DNA from: a bacterium
GTDB lineage: Bacteria; ARS69
Assembly (NCBI GenBank): GCA_025774805.1
Contig: JALGZR010000111.1
Coordinates: forward strand, 1 to 16,199
DNA length: 16,199 nt
Direction of reading: 5' to 3'
Shown one piece after another: positions 8,201-15,080 of this stretch. How positions within the stretch are numbered: the stretch's first letter is position 1; each line of letters opens with the position of its first letter. The notes below the pieces were generated by a model that saw only the letters and a list, made by a program, of their open reading frames with translations, made no database searches and was not told the DNA's origin. A program made the translations under genes and the position numbers.

Positions 8201-11077
8201 GACCTCGATCGCGGGAAGATCGGTCCTCTCCTCCGCTTCGCCGGGAGAACCGGGAGGGGCGGCGCCTCCGGCCACGGTCGCGGCGGATGTCTCGGAGACG
8301 GCGGCGAGTGGGTCGGGCGCGGGTGACGGCTCCGACATGAGCGCGTCCTCCGATCGGGGCGCCGACTCGCAGGGGTTCGCGAGGAAGCGGGGGCTCCAAT
8401 CGAGGGAGAACGGGCGTGTCCTTCGATCGGAGAAGAGCGCCTCCGGGCGCACGGCGACGCCCGCCGCCCAGGCGGCCGCGACCGCCGAGAGCAGACCGAC
8501 GAGCGACTCTCCTCCCGCATCGGTCGAGATCGCCGAAGGCCCCCCAATCGCCTCGGCCAGGTTGCCCAGCACCCGCCCCGGGCCGACCTCGATCCAGAGG
8601 TCCACGCGGCCCCGGGCCTCGACGACGGCGTCGAGGAAGCGGACGGGGGAGGTGACCTGTTTGACGAGGATCTCGTTCAGATCCTCGGACGGGGCGAGCG
8701 TCGCGCCGGTCACCGTGGAGACGACCGTCCGCTCGAGGGGACGGGACTCCACGCGTTCGAGGTACTCGCGGAGGACCTCGGCCGCCTCCGCGACGAGCGG
8801 CGAGTGGAAGGCGTGCGACACGGCCAGCTTGGTGACCGGAAGATCTTTGGCGCGAGCCCGCCTCACGATCTCGTCGATCTCCGACTCTTCGCCCGACACG
8901 GTGGTCTGAAGGGGGGAGTTCAGTCCCGCGATCGTCAGGGAGAGTCCGCGTCGCAGCTCGTCGACGACGACGCGATCGGCCCCGATCCCCGCCATGGCTC
9001 CCGTCGGGCTTCCCAGCTCGCCCATCGCTCGTCCGCGCGCCGCGGCCACGTCGATCAGCGTCGCCTCGTCCCACGCGCCCGCCCAGTGGAGAGCGGTGAG
9101 CTCACCGAGACTGTGCCCGATCGCGACGTCGGCGGTGACACCGACGCTCTCCAGAACCCGCAGCGCGCCGACGGATGCCGTCGCGATCGCCGGCTGCGCG
9201 ATCGAGGTGTGGACTCCCTCTCCCTCCGTGGGAAGATCCGAGCGCTCGTAGAGGGCGCGAACGGCATCGAAGCGGCGGGCCAGAAGTCCTCCGCCGAGGT
9301 GCGCGGGGGATCCCTGCCCCGGAAAGAGGAAGCCGATGCGCGGAGCCGTGCCGACCTCACCGAGGGAGACGCCCGACGGGAGGTCGGGGGAGTCGAAGTC
9401 TCGTTGAGCGATCCGATCCGCGAGCGCTTCGAGCCGGTCGGCGAGCTCGGTGGGGTTCCGGGCCACGACCGCGCCGCGGAAACGGCCGTCGCCGGACTCC
9501 CCGGCCAGGGTCGCGGCGAGGTCGGCGAGCTCCCCGCGCGACAGCCGGCCGGCGTAGGCGGCGACGCGCTCGACCCGTCCGGCCAACCCGTCGGGATCCT
9601 CCGCCGAGAAGAGGAACAGCTCCGCGTCCTGGGGAGTGCGCAGCAGCGCGCGCTCCTCCTCCGTGAGGGAGGTGCGGCGCTCCTCCGCCAGACCCTCGAC
9701 CACGAGGTGGGTGTTGATCCCGCCGAATCCCATCGAGCTGACGGCGGCCACGAGCGGAGCCTCCCTGGGCCAGGTCTCGCCGCGACGGCGGACCTCGAGC
9801 AGTCCCGGTCGGTCCGCGAACTGGGGATGGGGGTCGAAGCACCCCGTCGTCGGGGGAACGATCTGGGAGTGCACCGCGAGCGTGGCCTTCAGAAAGCCGG
9901 CGGCCCCCGCGGCCGCCTTGGTGTGGCCGATGTTCGCCTTGATCGACCCGAGGGCGGCGGCCGGGGCCTCGGGGTCCGCCTGCTCCCGTGCCCGTTGCAG
10001 CACCCGGAGCTCCGTCGCGTCCCCGATCGTCGTGCCCGTTCCGTGCCCCTCGAAGTAGGAGACGCGATCCGGGCCGATGCCCGCGCGCCGGTAGGCGCGG
10101 CCGAGGGCCAGAAGCTGGCCGTCGACCTCGGGACGGGTGATGCCGCCGCTGCCGTCGGACGAGACGCCCCAGCCGCGGATCTCGGCGTACGCCCGACGTC
10201 CCTGCTTCTCCGCGTCCTCGCGCCGCATGAGAACGACGAAGCCGCAACCCTCGCCCGGCCAGAAGCCGGCGGACCGCGCATCGTAGACTCGCATCTCGCC
10301 CGGGGCGAGCGCCCCGGTCTTCGCGAAGCCGACGATCTCGAAGGGGTCGAGGCTCAAGTCGACCCCGCCGGCGAGGGCGGCGTCGAGGTCCCCGGCCGTC
10401 AGGGCGGAGCACGCGTTGGCGATGGCGAGAAGAGAGGAGGAGCAGGCGCCGTCCACGGTGTACCCGCCCCCCTTCAGATCGTACTGATTGCAGATTCGGC
10501 CCGCGATCGTGTTCGACAGCCCCCCGGCGAGCGACTCCTCTCCGATCGGGGGAAACGGGGCCTTGTACCGTTCCTCGAGCGTCTGCAGGAAGTCGCGCCG
10601 TCTGTCTGGGGGCCACCCCTCGCGCATGAGCTCCGCCTCCACCGTCCGCCGCACGTACGGCCAGCGCAGACGCAGGGTGTTCGCCCGGGAGAACTCCCCG
10701 GTGAGCGTGTTGCCGAGCAACACTCCCGTCGTCTCCCGGGGCAGTCCGTCGCCGTCGGGGAACCCGGCGTCCTCCAGCGCCTGCGCCGCGACGTCGAGCG
10801 CGAGCCAGTGCGCCAGATCCGCCGCGCGGTACGTGCTTCCGACGACCCGGAAGCGGAGGCGATCGAACTCGAAACCTTCGAGGACGGCGGCCTCGGCGCA
10901 GTACGTGCGATCGGGAGCGGTTCGATCCGGGGAGACGTAGTCGGCCGGGTCGAGCCGCTCCCGCGGCATGCGGCGGAAAGATCGCCGCTGCGTCAGGACG
11001 TTCGTCCAGAGCTCTCCGGGATCATTCGCATCCGGGTAGCGGCACCCCATTCCCACGACGACGATCGATGGTCTCAT
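5219..11077 (-). CDS. pksE: enediyne-type iterative type I polyketide synthase (KS-AT-ACP-KR-DH-PPTase)
   Basis: This 1952-aa synthase has the domain order and length specific to enediyne PKSs. KS (1-465): DGACSSS with C212, EGHGTGT with H345, NIGHTK with H385. AT (about 580-890): GHSLGEL with S656; HAFHS at 755-759 predicts malonyl-CoA. ACP (about 955-1030): DLHLNSI with phosphopantetheine Ser989. KR (about 1050-1455, with an N-terminal structural half): SGGGKGIAAE, K1336, S1360, and Y1373/N1377 in YAVANEWL. DH (about 1490-1750): H1503 in LEDHVFRGERLFP and RDAAIHAVQ with D1677. The C-terminal 4'-phosphopantetheinyl transferase (about 1760-1952) has GCDVE (D1845, E1847) and WTASECLTK (W1887, E1891, K1895), so the enzyme should self-activate. 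There is no enoylreductase, methyltransferase or terminal thioesterase domain, so a highly unsaturated chain is expected. The start has AAGGAGG at 11085-11091 and overlaps the upstream stop as ATGA. The PPTase SxS-His position is Arg (SVSRT). Confidence 0.96.
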   Translation of the reverse strand: MRPSIVVVGMGCRYPDANDPGELWTNVLTQRRSFRRMPRERLDPADYVSPDRTAPDRTYCAEAAVLEGFEFDRLRFRVVGSTYRAADLAHWLALDVAAQALEDAGFPDGDGLPRETTGVLLGNTLTGEFSRANTLRLRWPYVRRTVEAELMREGWPPDRRRDFLQTLEERYKAPFPPIGEESLAGGLSNTIAGRICNQYDLKGGGYTVDGACSSSLLAIANACSALTAGDLDAALAGGVDLSLDPFEIVGFAKTGALAPGEMRVYDARSAGFWPGEGCGFVVLMRREDAEKQGRRAYAEIRGWGVSSDGSGGITRPEVDGQLLALGRAYRRAGIGPDRVSYFEGHGTGTTIGDATELRVLQRAREQADPEAPAAALGSIKANIGHTKAAAGAAGFLKATLAVHSQIVPPTTGCFDPHPQFADRPGLLEVRRRGETWPREAPLVAAVSSMGFGGINTHLVVEGLAEERRTSLTEEERALLRTPQDAELFLFSAEDPDGLAGRVERVAAYAGRLSRGELADLAATLAGESGDGRFRGAVVARNPTELADRLEALADRIAQRDFDSPDLPSGVSLGEVGTAPRIGFLFPGQGSPAHLGGGLLARRFDAVRALYERSDLPTEGEGVHTSIAQPAIATASVGALRVLESVGVTADVAIGHSLGELTALHWAGAWDEATLIDVAAARGRAMGELGSPTGAMAGIGADRVVVDELRRGLSLTIAGLNSPLQTTVSGEESEIDEIVRRARAKDLPVTKLAVSHAFHSPLVAEAAEVLREYLERVESRPLERTVVSTVTGATLAPSEDLNEILVKQVTSPVRFLDAVVEARGRVDLWIEVGPGRVLGNLAEAIGGPSAISTDAGGESLVGLLSAVAAAWAAGVAVRPEALFSDRRTRPFSLDWSPRFLANPCESAPRSEDALMSEPSPAPDPLAAVSETSAATVAGGAAPPGSPGEAEERTDLPAIEVIRALVGERAELPPSMVEDDHRMLSDLHLNSITVSQMVAEGARRLGSPVPASPTDYANATVAEIASALEARPTFERADARPPSKGAPAGAATWIREFSVAWVDRPRPDPGAHSPREPVPPWKVIAPPGSPWTGKLPEALAAVGAGPGVAVCLPPDPDEESVPLLLRGARETLEAKGEIRFLLVQESEGGAAFARTLHLEAPWVDVTVVRVPYDVPDAPQWTAAEVASGEGFSEVRYDRSGNRQVPVLRPLPPAGDEKRGVGIDETDVLLVSGGGKGIAAECALDLARRTGVRLVLLGRSRPEDDEVLSSNLARMRAEGVTFRYCAADVTDADAVAAACREAEGALGPVTAILHGAGANDPELLTSLDDESFRRTMAPKVTGARNLLSAVDPSRLHTFVAFGSLIARTGMPGEADYAVANEWLSCIARAWRESHAHCRCLVVEWSVWSGVGMGERLGRIDALREQGITPITPDEGMEFLRRLLARDWPAESVVVTGRFGEPPTVAFEESELPFLRFLERARIHYPGIELVADAEVSSRTDPYLEDHVFRGERLFPAVLGLEAMAQAVTALTGAESPPTFEDVEFLRPIVVPEGERVTLRTAAVARESGEIDVVVRTKATSFAADHFRATFRSETFDPESEGEQPFAEAEFDGEGEPIDLDPTRHLYGPVLFHTGRFRCLRGYRSLQATRCLAEIEGKPDGEWFDHYLPPRLVLGDPAGRDAAIHAVQACIPHAVILPVGVDRILFGAGTSPSRTRVRARERSQDGDLLIYDLEILDEANRVRERWEGLRLRAVEGTESEGPFAAPLLGPYFERRLRDLLPGARLSVATGAESVPSDATILRALGRTRTIVRRPDGKPEIVGSKEIEASVSRTRSLTMAVVGPGPLGCDVEAVESRPTSVWRDLLGPRYPLASTVAKDQNEDEATAATRVWTASECLTKAGRPAEAPLSLISRSGDGWVLFASGSLVTATLPVADWSGGRPLMLAVVLDRPKELEP

Positions 11078-12123
11078 CGGGGCGCCTCCTTCGAGGCGGA
11101 CGGCGGAACCCCGGCGCTCGCGCCGCCGTCACCCACGCGCTCCGAGGAGACCGCACGATCGTCTCCGTCTCGGGCGGCGGGACGTCCCGCGAGCTCGTCG
11201 CGGATGCGGCGGCGCCAGATCTCGTAGGCCGGCACCTCCGCGTCGGGAGGAAGGTCACGCTCGGACTCGTCGCTCACCGCGGCCGCTGCGGCGGGGGAGA
11301 GGCCGCAGAGCACCTCGGTGGCCACGGCCGCGTGCTCGGGATCCCCACCGGCCCGACGGTGCGCCTTCGCCGCGAACACCGCGCCCTGGCCGAGATGAGG
11401 CGCGAATTCGGCGCCGGCGGCCGCCAGCCGCTCCAGGTCGGGCCGGTTCGCTCCTCCCGCGTACGTGCACGCGAGGCCGACACCGCTCCAGAGATCCGCG
11501 TGTCGTGTCGGGGGGAACGACCGGATGATCCCCGGGATTCGATCGGTGTCCGCGCATGCCCAGAACCACAGGCAGCGACCCAATCCCTGATCGAACGTGC
11601 ACCGTTCATAGCCATGGAGACCGTCGGGCACCGACCGCTCCCGGTAGGACCGATTCCCGTGGAAATAGCCCTCGTGGAATCCGTAGCCGTCGAAGACGAG
11701 CCAGCGCAGAAGCGGATCGAGACCGGCCGGGGAGCGGCCGAGCCAGCGGGGAAGTCTCGCGAGAGCCCAGCCCAATCCGACGTGGGCCGTGTACGCGTGC
11801 TCTCTTCCGACCCCGCGAACGAACTCGTCGAAGAGATTCCGGCCGACCGGAGACAGGGCATCCCGCAGAGCGAGTCCCATGGCCGCCCCCTCGTAAGCGA
11901 ATCCGCGCCGCTCGGGCGCGATCGCATCGAGGTGGCGTCCCAGATGAAGGAGATCGCTTTCGAGAAGAGCGGCATGGTAGCCGTCGAGGAACGTGCGGCC
12001 GATCCCCTCCAGCCGCTCCCGCCGGTCCCTTTCGCCCGGGTGAAACCCGCGACGCTGGAAGGTGACCTCGGAGGAGGAGATGCCCAGGAGGAGCCGTCGA
12101 AGTCGACCCAATCCACGAGTCAC
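11074..12123 (-). CDS. DUF1702 family protein (enediyne cassette E4/UnbL type)
   Basis: This 349-aa soluble protein belongs to the DUF1702 family, found next to enediyne polyketide synthases; by my recollection this is the E4/UnbL member of the warhead cassette. Its biochemical role is not established. Visible family blocks are RGFHPG (25-30), RRGFAYEGAAMGLAL (72-86), VGLGWALARLPRWL (115-128), LDPLLRWLVFDGYGFHEGYFH (135-155), FDQGLGRCLWFW (177-188) and HADLWSGVGLACTYAGG (208-224). The tail after about 310 is charged, low in complexity and probably disordered. Start choice: the GTG at 12123 is preceded by AAAAGGA at 12130-12136, 6 nt away, and begins MTRGLGRLRRLLLG as expected. A longer in-frame extension to 12261 would run through the promoter and is rejected. 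The stop overlaps the synthase start by 4 nt. Confidence 0.93.
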   Translation of the reverse strand: MTRGLGRLRRLLLGISSSEVTFQRRGFHPGERDRRERLEGIGRTFLDGYHAALLESDLLHLGRHLDAIAPERRGFAYEGAAMGLALRDALSPVGRNLFDEFVRGVGREHAYTAHVGLGWALARLPRWLGRSPAGLDPLLRWLVFDGYGFHEGYFHGNRSYRERSVPDGLHGYERCTFDQGLGRCLWFWACADTDRIPGIIRSFPPTRHADLWSGVGLACTYAGGANRPDLERLAAAGAEFAPHLGQGAVFAAKAHRRAGGDPEHAAVATEVLCGLSPAAAAAVSDESERDLPPDAEVPAYEIWRRRIRDELAGRPAARDGDDRAVSSERVGDGGASAGVPPSASKEAPR

Positions 12124-12162
12124 GGCACGTCCTTTTCGGAGCCGTCCGGGCGGCGGCAGCCG

Positions 12163-12191
12163 AGTATAGCAAAGGAACCGCCCGAGTCCAA
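12163..12191 (-). promoter_or_regulatory. sigma-70-type promoter of the polyketide operon
   Basis: On the minus strand TTGGAC (12186-12191) is followed after exactly 17 nt by TATACT (12163-12168). Each hexamer differs from the sigma-70 consensus at only one or two positions. Transcription would begin near 12156, giving a leader of about 33 nt before the GTG at 12123. In this GC-rich sequence it is the clearest housekeeping promoter in the window. Confidence 0.72.
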
Positions 12192-12279
12192 ACGGGGGCG
12201 CCGGGGCGCTCGCGGTGGGGTCGGGCCGGGCGTCGGGGGCGGCAGGGCGGCCCGTCCGCACGCCTTTCGTCTATTGAGA

Positions 12280-12354
12280 TCTCCGGATACTCTACTCTCC
12301 CAAGCGCGAGAGCCGTCCGGAGATCGCTCGGGGCCTTCGGGCGACCTCTCCGGA
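12280..12354. promoter_or_regulatory. three copies of TCTCCGGA in the divergent regulatory region
   Basis: TCTCCGGA occurs at 12280-12287 and 12347-12354, and in inverted orientation at 12316-12323, all between the divergent operon and the exporter gene. The last two also form part of the hairpin before the exporter start. They could be binding sites for a regulator, or the inverted pair may exist only for RNA structure. No regulator gene is visible in the window. Confidence 0.35.
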
Positions 12355-12357
12355 CGG
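12313..12357 (+). promoter_or_regulatory. leader hairpin directly before the exporter start codon
   Basis: Bases 12313-12327 pair with 12341-12357 over 15 base pairs, with one 2-nt bulge and a 13-nt loop. The stem ends 5 nt before the GTG at 12363 and would bury the region where a ribosome site should lie. No T tract follows on either strand, so it does not look like an intrinsic terminator. A role in translational control is an inference. Confidence 0.55.
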
Positions 12358-12362
12358 GACTC

Positions 12363-14702
12363 GTGCGGGGAAGGGAGACCGAAATCCGAATCCTGCTCCG
12401 TCTCTCCGAGCATGCGACGCGACGTCCGGTTCTCTGGATCGCCGCCTTTCTCCTGTTGACCCTCGTCTGCCTTTCGGGCTTCACCCGCCTGCGCATCCGC
12501 ACCGACGGGTCCGCCGTCTACCCCACGGCGAACCCCGTCATTCAGGACACCATCAGGGACCGCGTGACGTTCCGGGATCCCCGGGAGCTGATCCTCCTCG
12601 TGACCCCGACTCGAGAGGAAGGGCCCTCGCTTCTGTCGCTCGAGGGAATCACGTACCTGCGATCGATCCGCGACGCGCTCCTGGAGCTCGAGGGTTTGCA
12701 CCCGCCGGGCGTGCTCTCTTTGGGAACGATCCCCGACGGCATGCCGAGAAGCATCTCTCGACCGTTTCCGACGTTTCTCGACACGACCTTTCGCGATGCC
12801 GGCGAGTTCGACGCGATGCTCGAGAGGATTCGGCAGAACCGGATCGCGAGCGGCCTCTTCGTGACGCCCGACGGCACGGCCGCCGCCCTCTACGTGGGCT
12901 TCCGGAACGACCTCGAGCCCCGGGGAACGATCGAAGAGCTCCGGTCGTGGATCGATTCCCGGGGAGAGGAAGAGGAGACATTCCGTCTCCGGCTGCTCGG
13001 ACCGCTCGTGGCGGAGACGATGCTGGGGGAAAAGGTCCTCGGAGATCTCGCGCGGCTCATCCCGGTGATGGTCGCCGTCATCGCCGTCCTGCTTCTCTTG
13101 TCTCTCGGGACTCCGGGGGGAGTCCTCGTTCCGATGACCGCGGCGGTGGCGTCCATACTCTGGATCCTCGGAATCATGGGGCACGTCGGGTCTCCGGTGA
13201 CCCTCGTCTCGACCGTTCTTCCCGTCCTGCTGATGGCCATGAGCATCACCGACGAGGTGCATCTACTCGAGCGGATCCAGGCTCATCTGAGCGATGGGGC
13301 GCGCGGGGAGGGCGGATCGGACCACTCCCGGGAAAACACGCGCCGGGTTTTGCTCGCCTCGCTTCGGGAAGTCGGATCGCCGATCGTCGCGACGTCCGTG
13401 ACCACGGCCATCGCGTTTCTTTCGTTCCTGAGCGCCTCCATGTCGCCCGTGCGGGACTTCGGGCTGTTCGCCTCCGTCGGAATTCTGCTGGCCATGATGT
13501 TCACGTTCACGTTCATTCCGGCGCTCATCGTCCTCCTTCCGGCGCGGTGGCTCCTCCCCCGGGAGCGCTCCCTCCTCCCCGGGCTGCGCTCCATCCCCCG
13601 CATCTGGGAGAGAGGCGCGATCCGTCAATCGAATCGAGTTCTCCTCCCCGCAACCGTCCTCTTGGCCGTGGGACTTCCCGGGCTCCTCCTGCTCCGCGTC
13701 GAGGACTCCTGGGTCCGCAACTTCGACCCTGACGATCCCCTGGTCGTGGCGGACCGGGAGTTCAACGAGAGGTTCTGGGGAACCTACCGCTACGATGTCG
13801 TCTTCCGCGGCGAGCCCTGGTTTTTCTACACGCCGGAGGGCGTGGCTCTCCTGGAGGAGTGTGCGCGGGTGGCGGAGGCCGGTCCTCACGTGGGTGGGAC
13901 CTTCGGCCACGTCAGCCTGATGGAGGAGGTGGCGGACGAGTACGGGGAAGAGCCTCCGGTGTCGGCTCTTTCCGAGCGTCAGATCCGACGGTTGGGCGCG
14001 TGGGCCGAGATCGCGCTCGGCCGACCGCTCCTCGCCCGCGTGATCAGCGGGAACGGAAGCACGGCGAGAATGCGCGTTTTCGTGAAGGATGCCGACTACC
14101 CGCGGGGTCTCGCGCTCGAAGCCCATCTTCGAGAGGGGCTGACCGGTCGGGCCGAGGCGGCGGGCGTGCAGATTCACTTCAGCGGGGACCTACCCTCCGC
14201 CGTGGAAGTGGTTCGCGACATCGTGACGAATCAACTCCGTTCGATCGGATGGACGCTCGTCGGGATCGCGGCGCTTCTTCTGATCGTCTTTCGAAACCTC
14301 CGGACCGCGCTCATCCTCCTCATCCCCGTCATCGTGGCGAACTGGCTCCTCCTGGCGGGGCTCGGATACCTCCGGGTCCCCCTGGGCATCGCCAGCAGCA
14401 TGTTCGCGAGTCTCACGATCGGCGTCGGGATCGACTACCCTCTTCATCTTCTCCACGCCTACCGCCGGCACCGATCCTCGAGCCCCGATCGCGACGCCGC
14501 GCTGGAGGGCGCGCTTGGGACGGCGGGACGGGCGATCCGATGGAATGCGATCGCCCTCGGAGTCGGGTTCGCGGTTCTCGGCGTCTCGGGACTTCCGCCG
14601 AACCGCGCCCTCGGGCTACTGCTGGGCGCGGCGATGTTCCTATGCTACGGGTCGACGTTGTTCTTCCTTCCCCGGTTCGTGTCCCGTCGGGGAGAGGGAT
14701 GA
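12363..14702 (+). CDS. RND superfamily (MMPL/SSD-like) exporter
   Basis: This 779-aa inner-membrane protein has the two-fold RND layout. A first membrane helix (about 22-40) is followed by a large extracytoplasmic loop (45-225), a bundle of helices (230-395), a further helix (425-445), a second loop (447-620), and a last bundle (625-770). Each bundle carries an acidic membrane motif: SITDEVHLLER with D297 and VGIDYPLHLLHAYR with D691. These are expected in proton-driven RND/MMPL or hopanoid/lipid-exporter relatives. The length is shorter than AcrB-type pumps and fits the MMPL/HpnN-like group. It is divergent from the polyketide operon, so export of the polyketide or a lipid product is plausible but unproven. 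The GTG at 12363 is the only suitable start before the first helix; its ribosome site is weak. No membrane-fusion or outer-membrane partner is adjacent. Confidence 0.88.
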   Translation: MRGRETEIRILLRLSEHATRRPVLWIAAFLLLTLVCLSGFTRLRIRTDGSAVYPTANPVIQDTIRDRVTFRDPRELILLVTPTREEGPSLLSLEGITYLRSIRDALLELEGLHPPGVLSLGTIPDGMPRSISRPFPTFLDTTFRDAGEFDAMLERIRQNRIASGLFVTPDGTAAALYVGFRNDLEPRGTIEELRSWIDSRGEEEETFRLRLLGPLVAETMLGEKVLGDLARLIPVMVAVIAVLLLLSLGTPGGVLVPMTAAVASILWILGIMGHVGSPVTLVSTVLPVLLMAMSITDEVHLLERIQAHLSDGARGEGGSDHSRENTRRVLLASLREVGSPIVATSVTTAIAFLSFLSASMSPVRDFGLFASVGILLAMMFTFTFIPALIVLLPARWLLPRERSLLPGLRSIPRIWERGAIRQSNRVLLPATVLLAVGLPGLLLLRVEDSWVRNFDPDDPLVVADREFNERFWGTYRYDVVFRGEPWFFYTPEGVALLEECARVAEAGPHVGGTFGHVSLMEEVADEYGEEPPVSALSERQIRRLGAWAEIALGRPLLARVISGNGSTARMRVFVKDADYPRGLALEAHLREGLTGRAEAAGVQIHFSGDLPSAVEVVRDIVTNQLRSIGWTLVGIAALLLIVFRNLRTALILLIPVIVANWLLLAGLGYLRVPLGIASSMFASLTIGVGIDYPLHLLHAYRRHRSSSPDRDAALEGALGTAGRAIRWNAIALGVGFAVLGVSGLPPNRALGLLLGAAMFLCYGSTLFFLPRFVSRRGEG

Positions 14703-14750
14703 CCCGGGAGCCGGCGGCGAGGGAAGGAGGGCGAGCGCCGGCGGGGAACC

Positions 14751-14770
14751 CTTCGACGGGCTCCTCGAAG
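14751..14770. terminator. possible short hairpin between convergent genes
   Basis: CTTCGA at 14751-14756 pairs with TCGAAG at 14765-14770 across an 8-nt loop, in the 73-bp gap between the exporter stop and the convergent small gene. No U tract follows on either strand, so this is only a weak bidirectional terminator candidate. Confidence 0.25.
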
Positions 14771-14775
14771 CGTGT

Positions 14776-15069
14776 TCACTCCGTCGCGCGATCGTCCTTT
14801 CCGGGCTTTCGCGTGTAGACCATGACGAAGGACCGGCACGCCGTCAGCGCGCAGCTCTCGCATTCGGGGCCGAAGTCATCCGGGCTCAACGGCTCCAGCC
14901 GGACCTCGAAGCCGAGCGACTCGTAGGCCTCGACCGTCTCCCTCGCCCGCGCCGGATCGGCCAGGTTCCGGCGGACCCAGCCCCCGGCGTCCCGCTCGGC
15001 CGCCGGGATCGGCTCGGCAACGGAAGACGGGCACTCCTCACGAAGCGGCGGCGCGGGATCGGGGAACAC
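14776..15069 (-). CDS. small Cys-motif protein of unknown function
   Basis: This 97-aa protein has a helix, ARARETVEAYESLGFEVRLEPL, followed by PECESCALTACRSFVMVYTRK. Three cysteines (C70, C73, C78) form a CxxC-x4-C pattern that could bind zinc or an iron-sulfur cluster; a fourth ligand could be C13 or come from a partner. I do not recognise a named family. It lies 11 nt after the stop of the BcrD/BadG-like activator and has the same orientation, so it is probably in one operon with the two ATPases. The GTG at 15069 is the only usable start before the conserved part, and its ribosome site is weak. The open frame continues upstream into the antisense of the neighbour, but that extension looks like shadow sequence. 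Confidence 0.65.
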   Translation of the reverse strand: MFPDPAPPLREECPSSVAEPIPAAERDAGGWVRRNLADPARARETVEAYESLGFEVRLEPLSPDDFGPECESCALTACRSFVMVYTRKPGKDDRATE

Positions 15070-15080
15070 CGGAGTCGAAC

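Noticed and set aside
6011-8326. 771-codon forward frame inside the PKS
   Set aside because: It is antisense to the KR, DH and ACP region, where every catalytic motif is read on the minus strand.
5219-11077. PUFA synthase identity for the large PKS
   Set aside because: It has a single ACP, a C-terminal PPTase and a DUF1702/CalE7-type neighbourhood; PUFA synthases have tandem ACPs and separate subunits.
8804-11227. 807-codon forward frame inside the PKS
   Set aside because: It is antisense to the KS and AT domains; charged low-complexity composition and no recognisable domain.
12313-12357. Hairpin read as an intrinsic terminator
   Set aside because: No U tract follows on either strand, and the genes on both sides diverge from this region.
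12120-13262. 380-codon minus-strand frame
   Set aside because: It is antisense to the RND exporter and composed mostly of Arg, Glu, Gly, Asp and His without fold signals.
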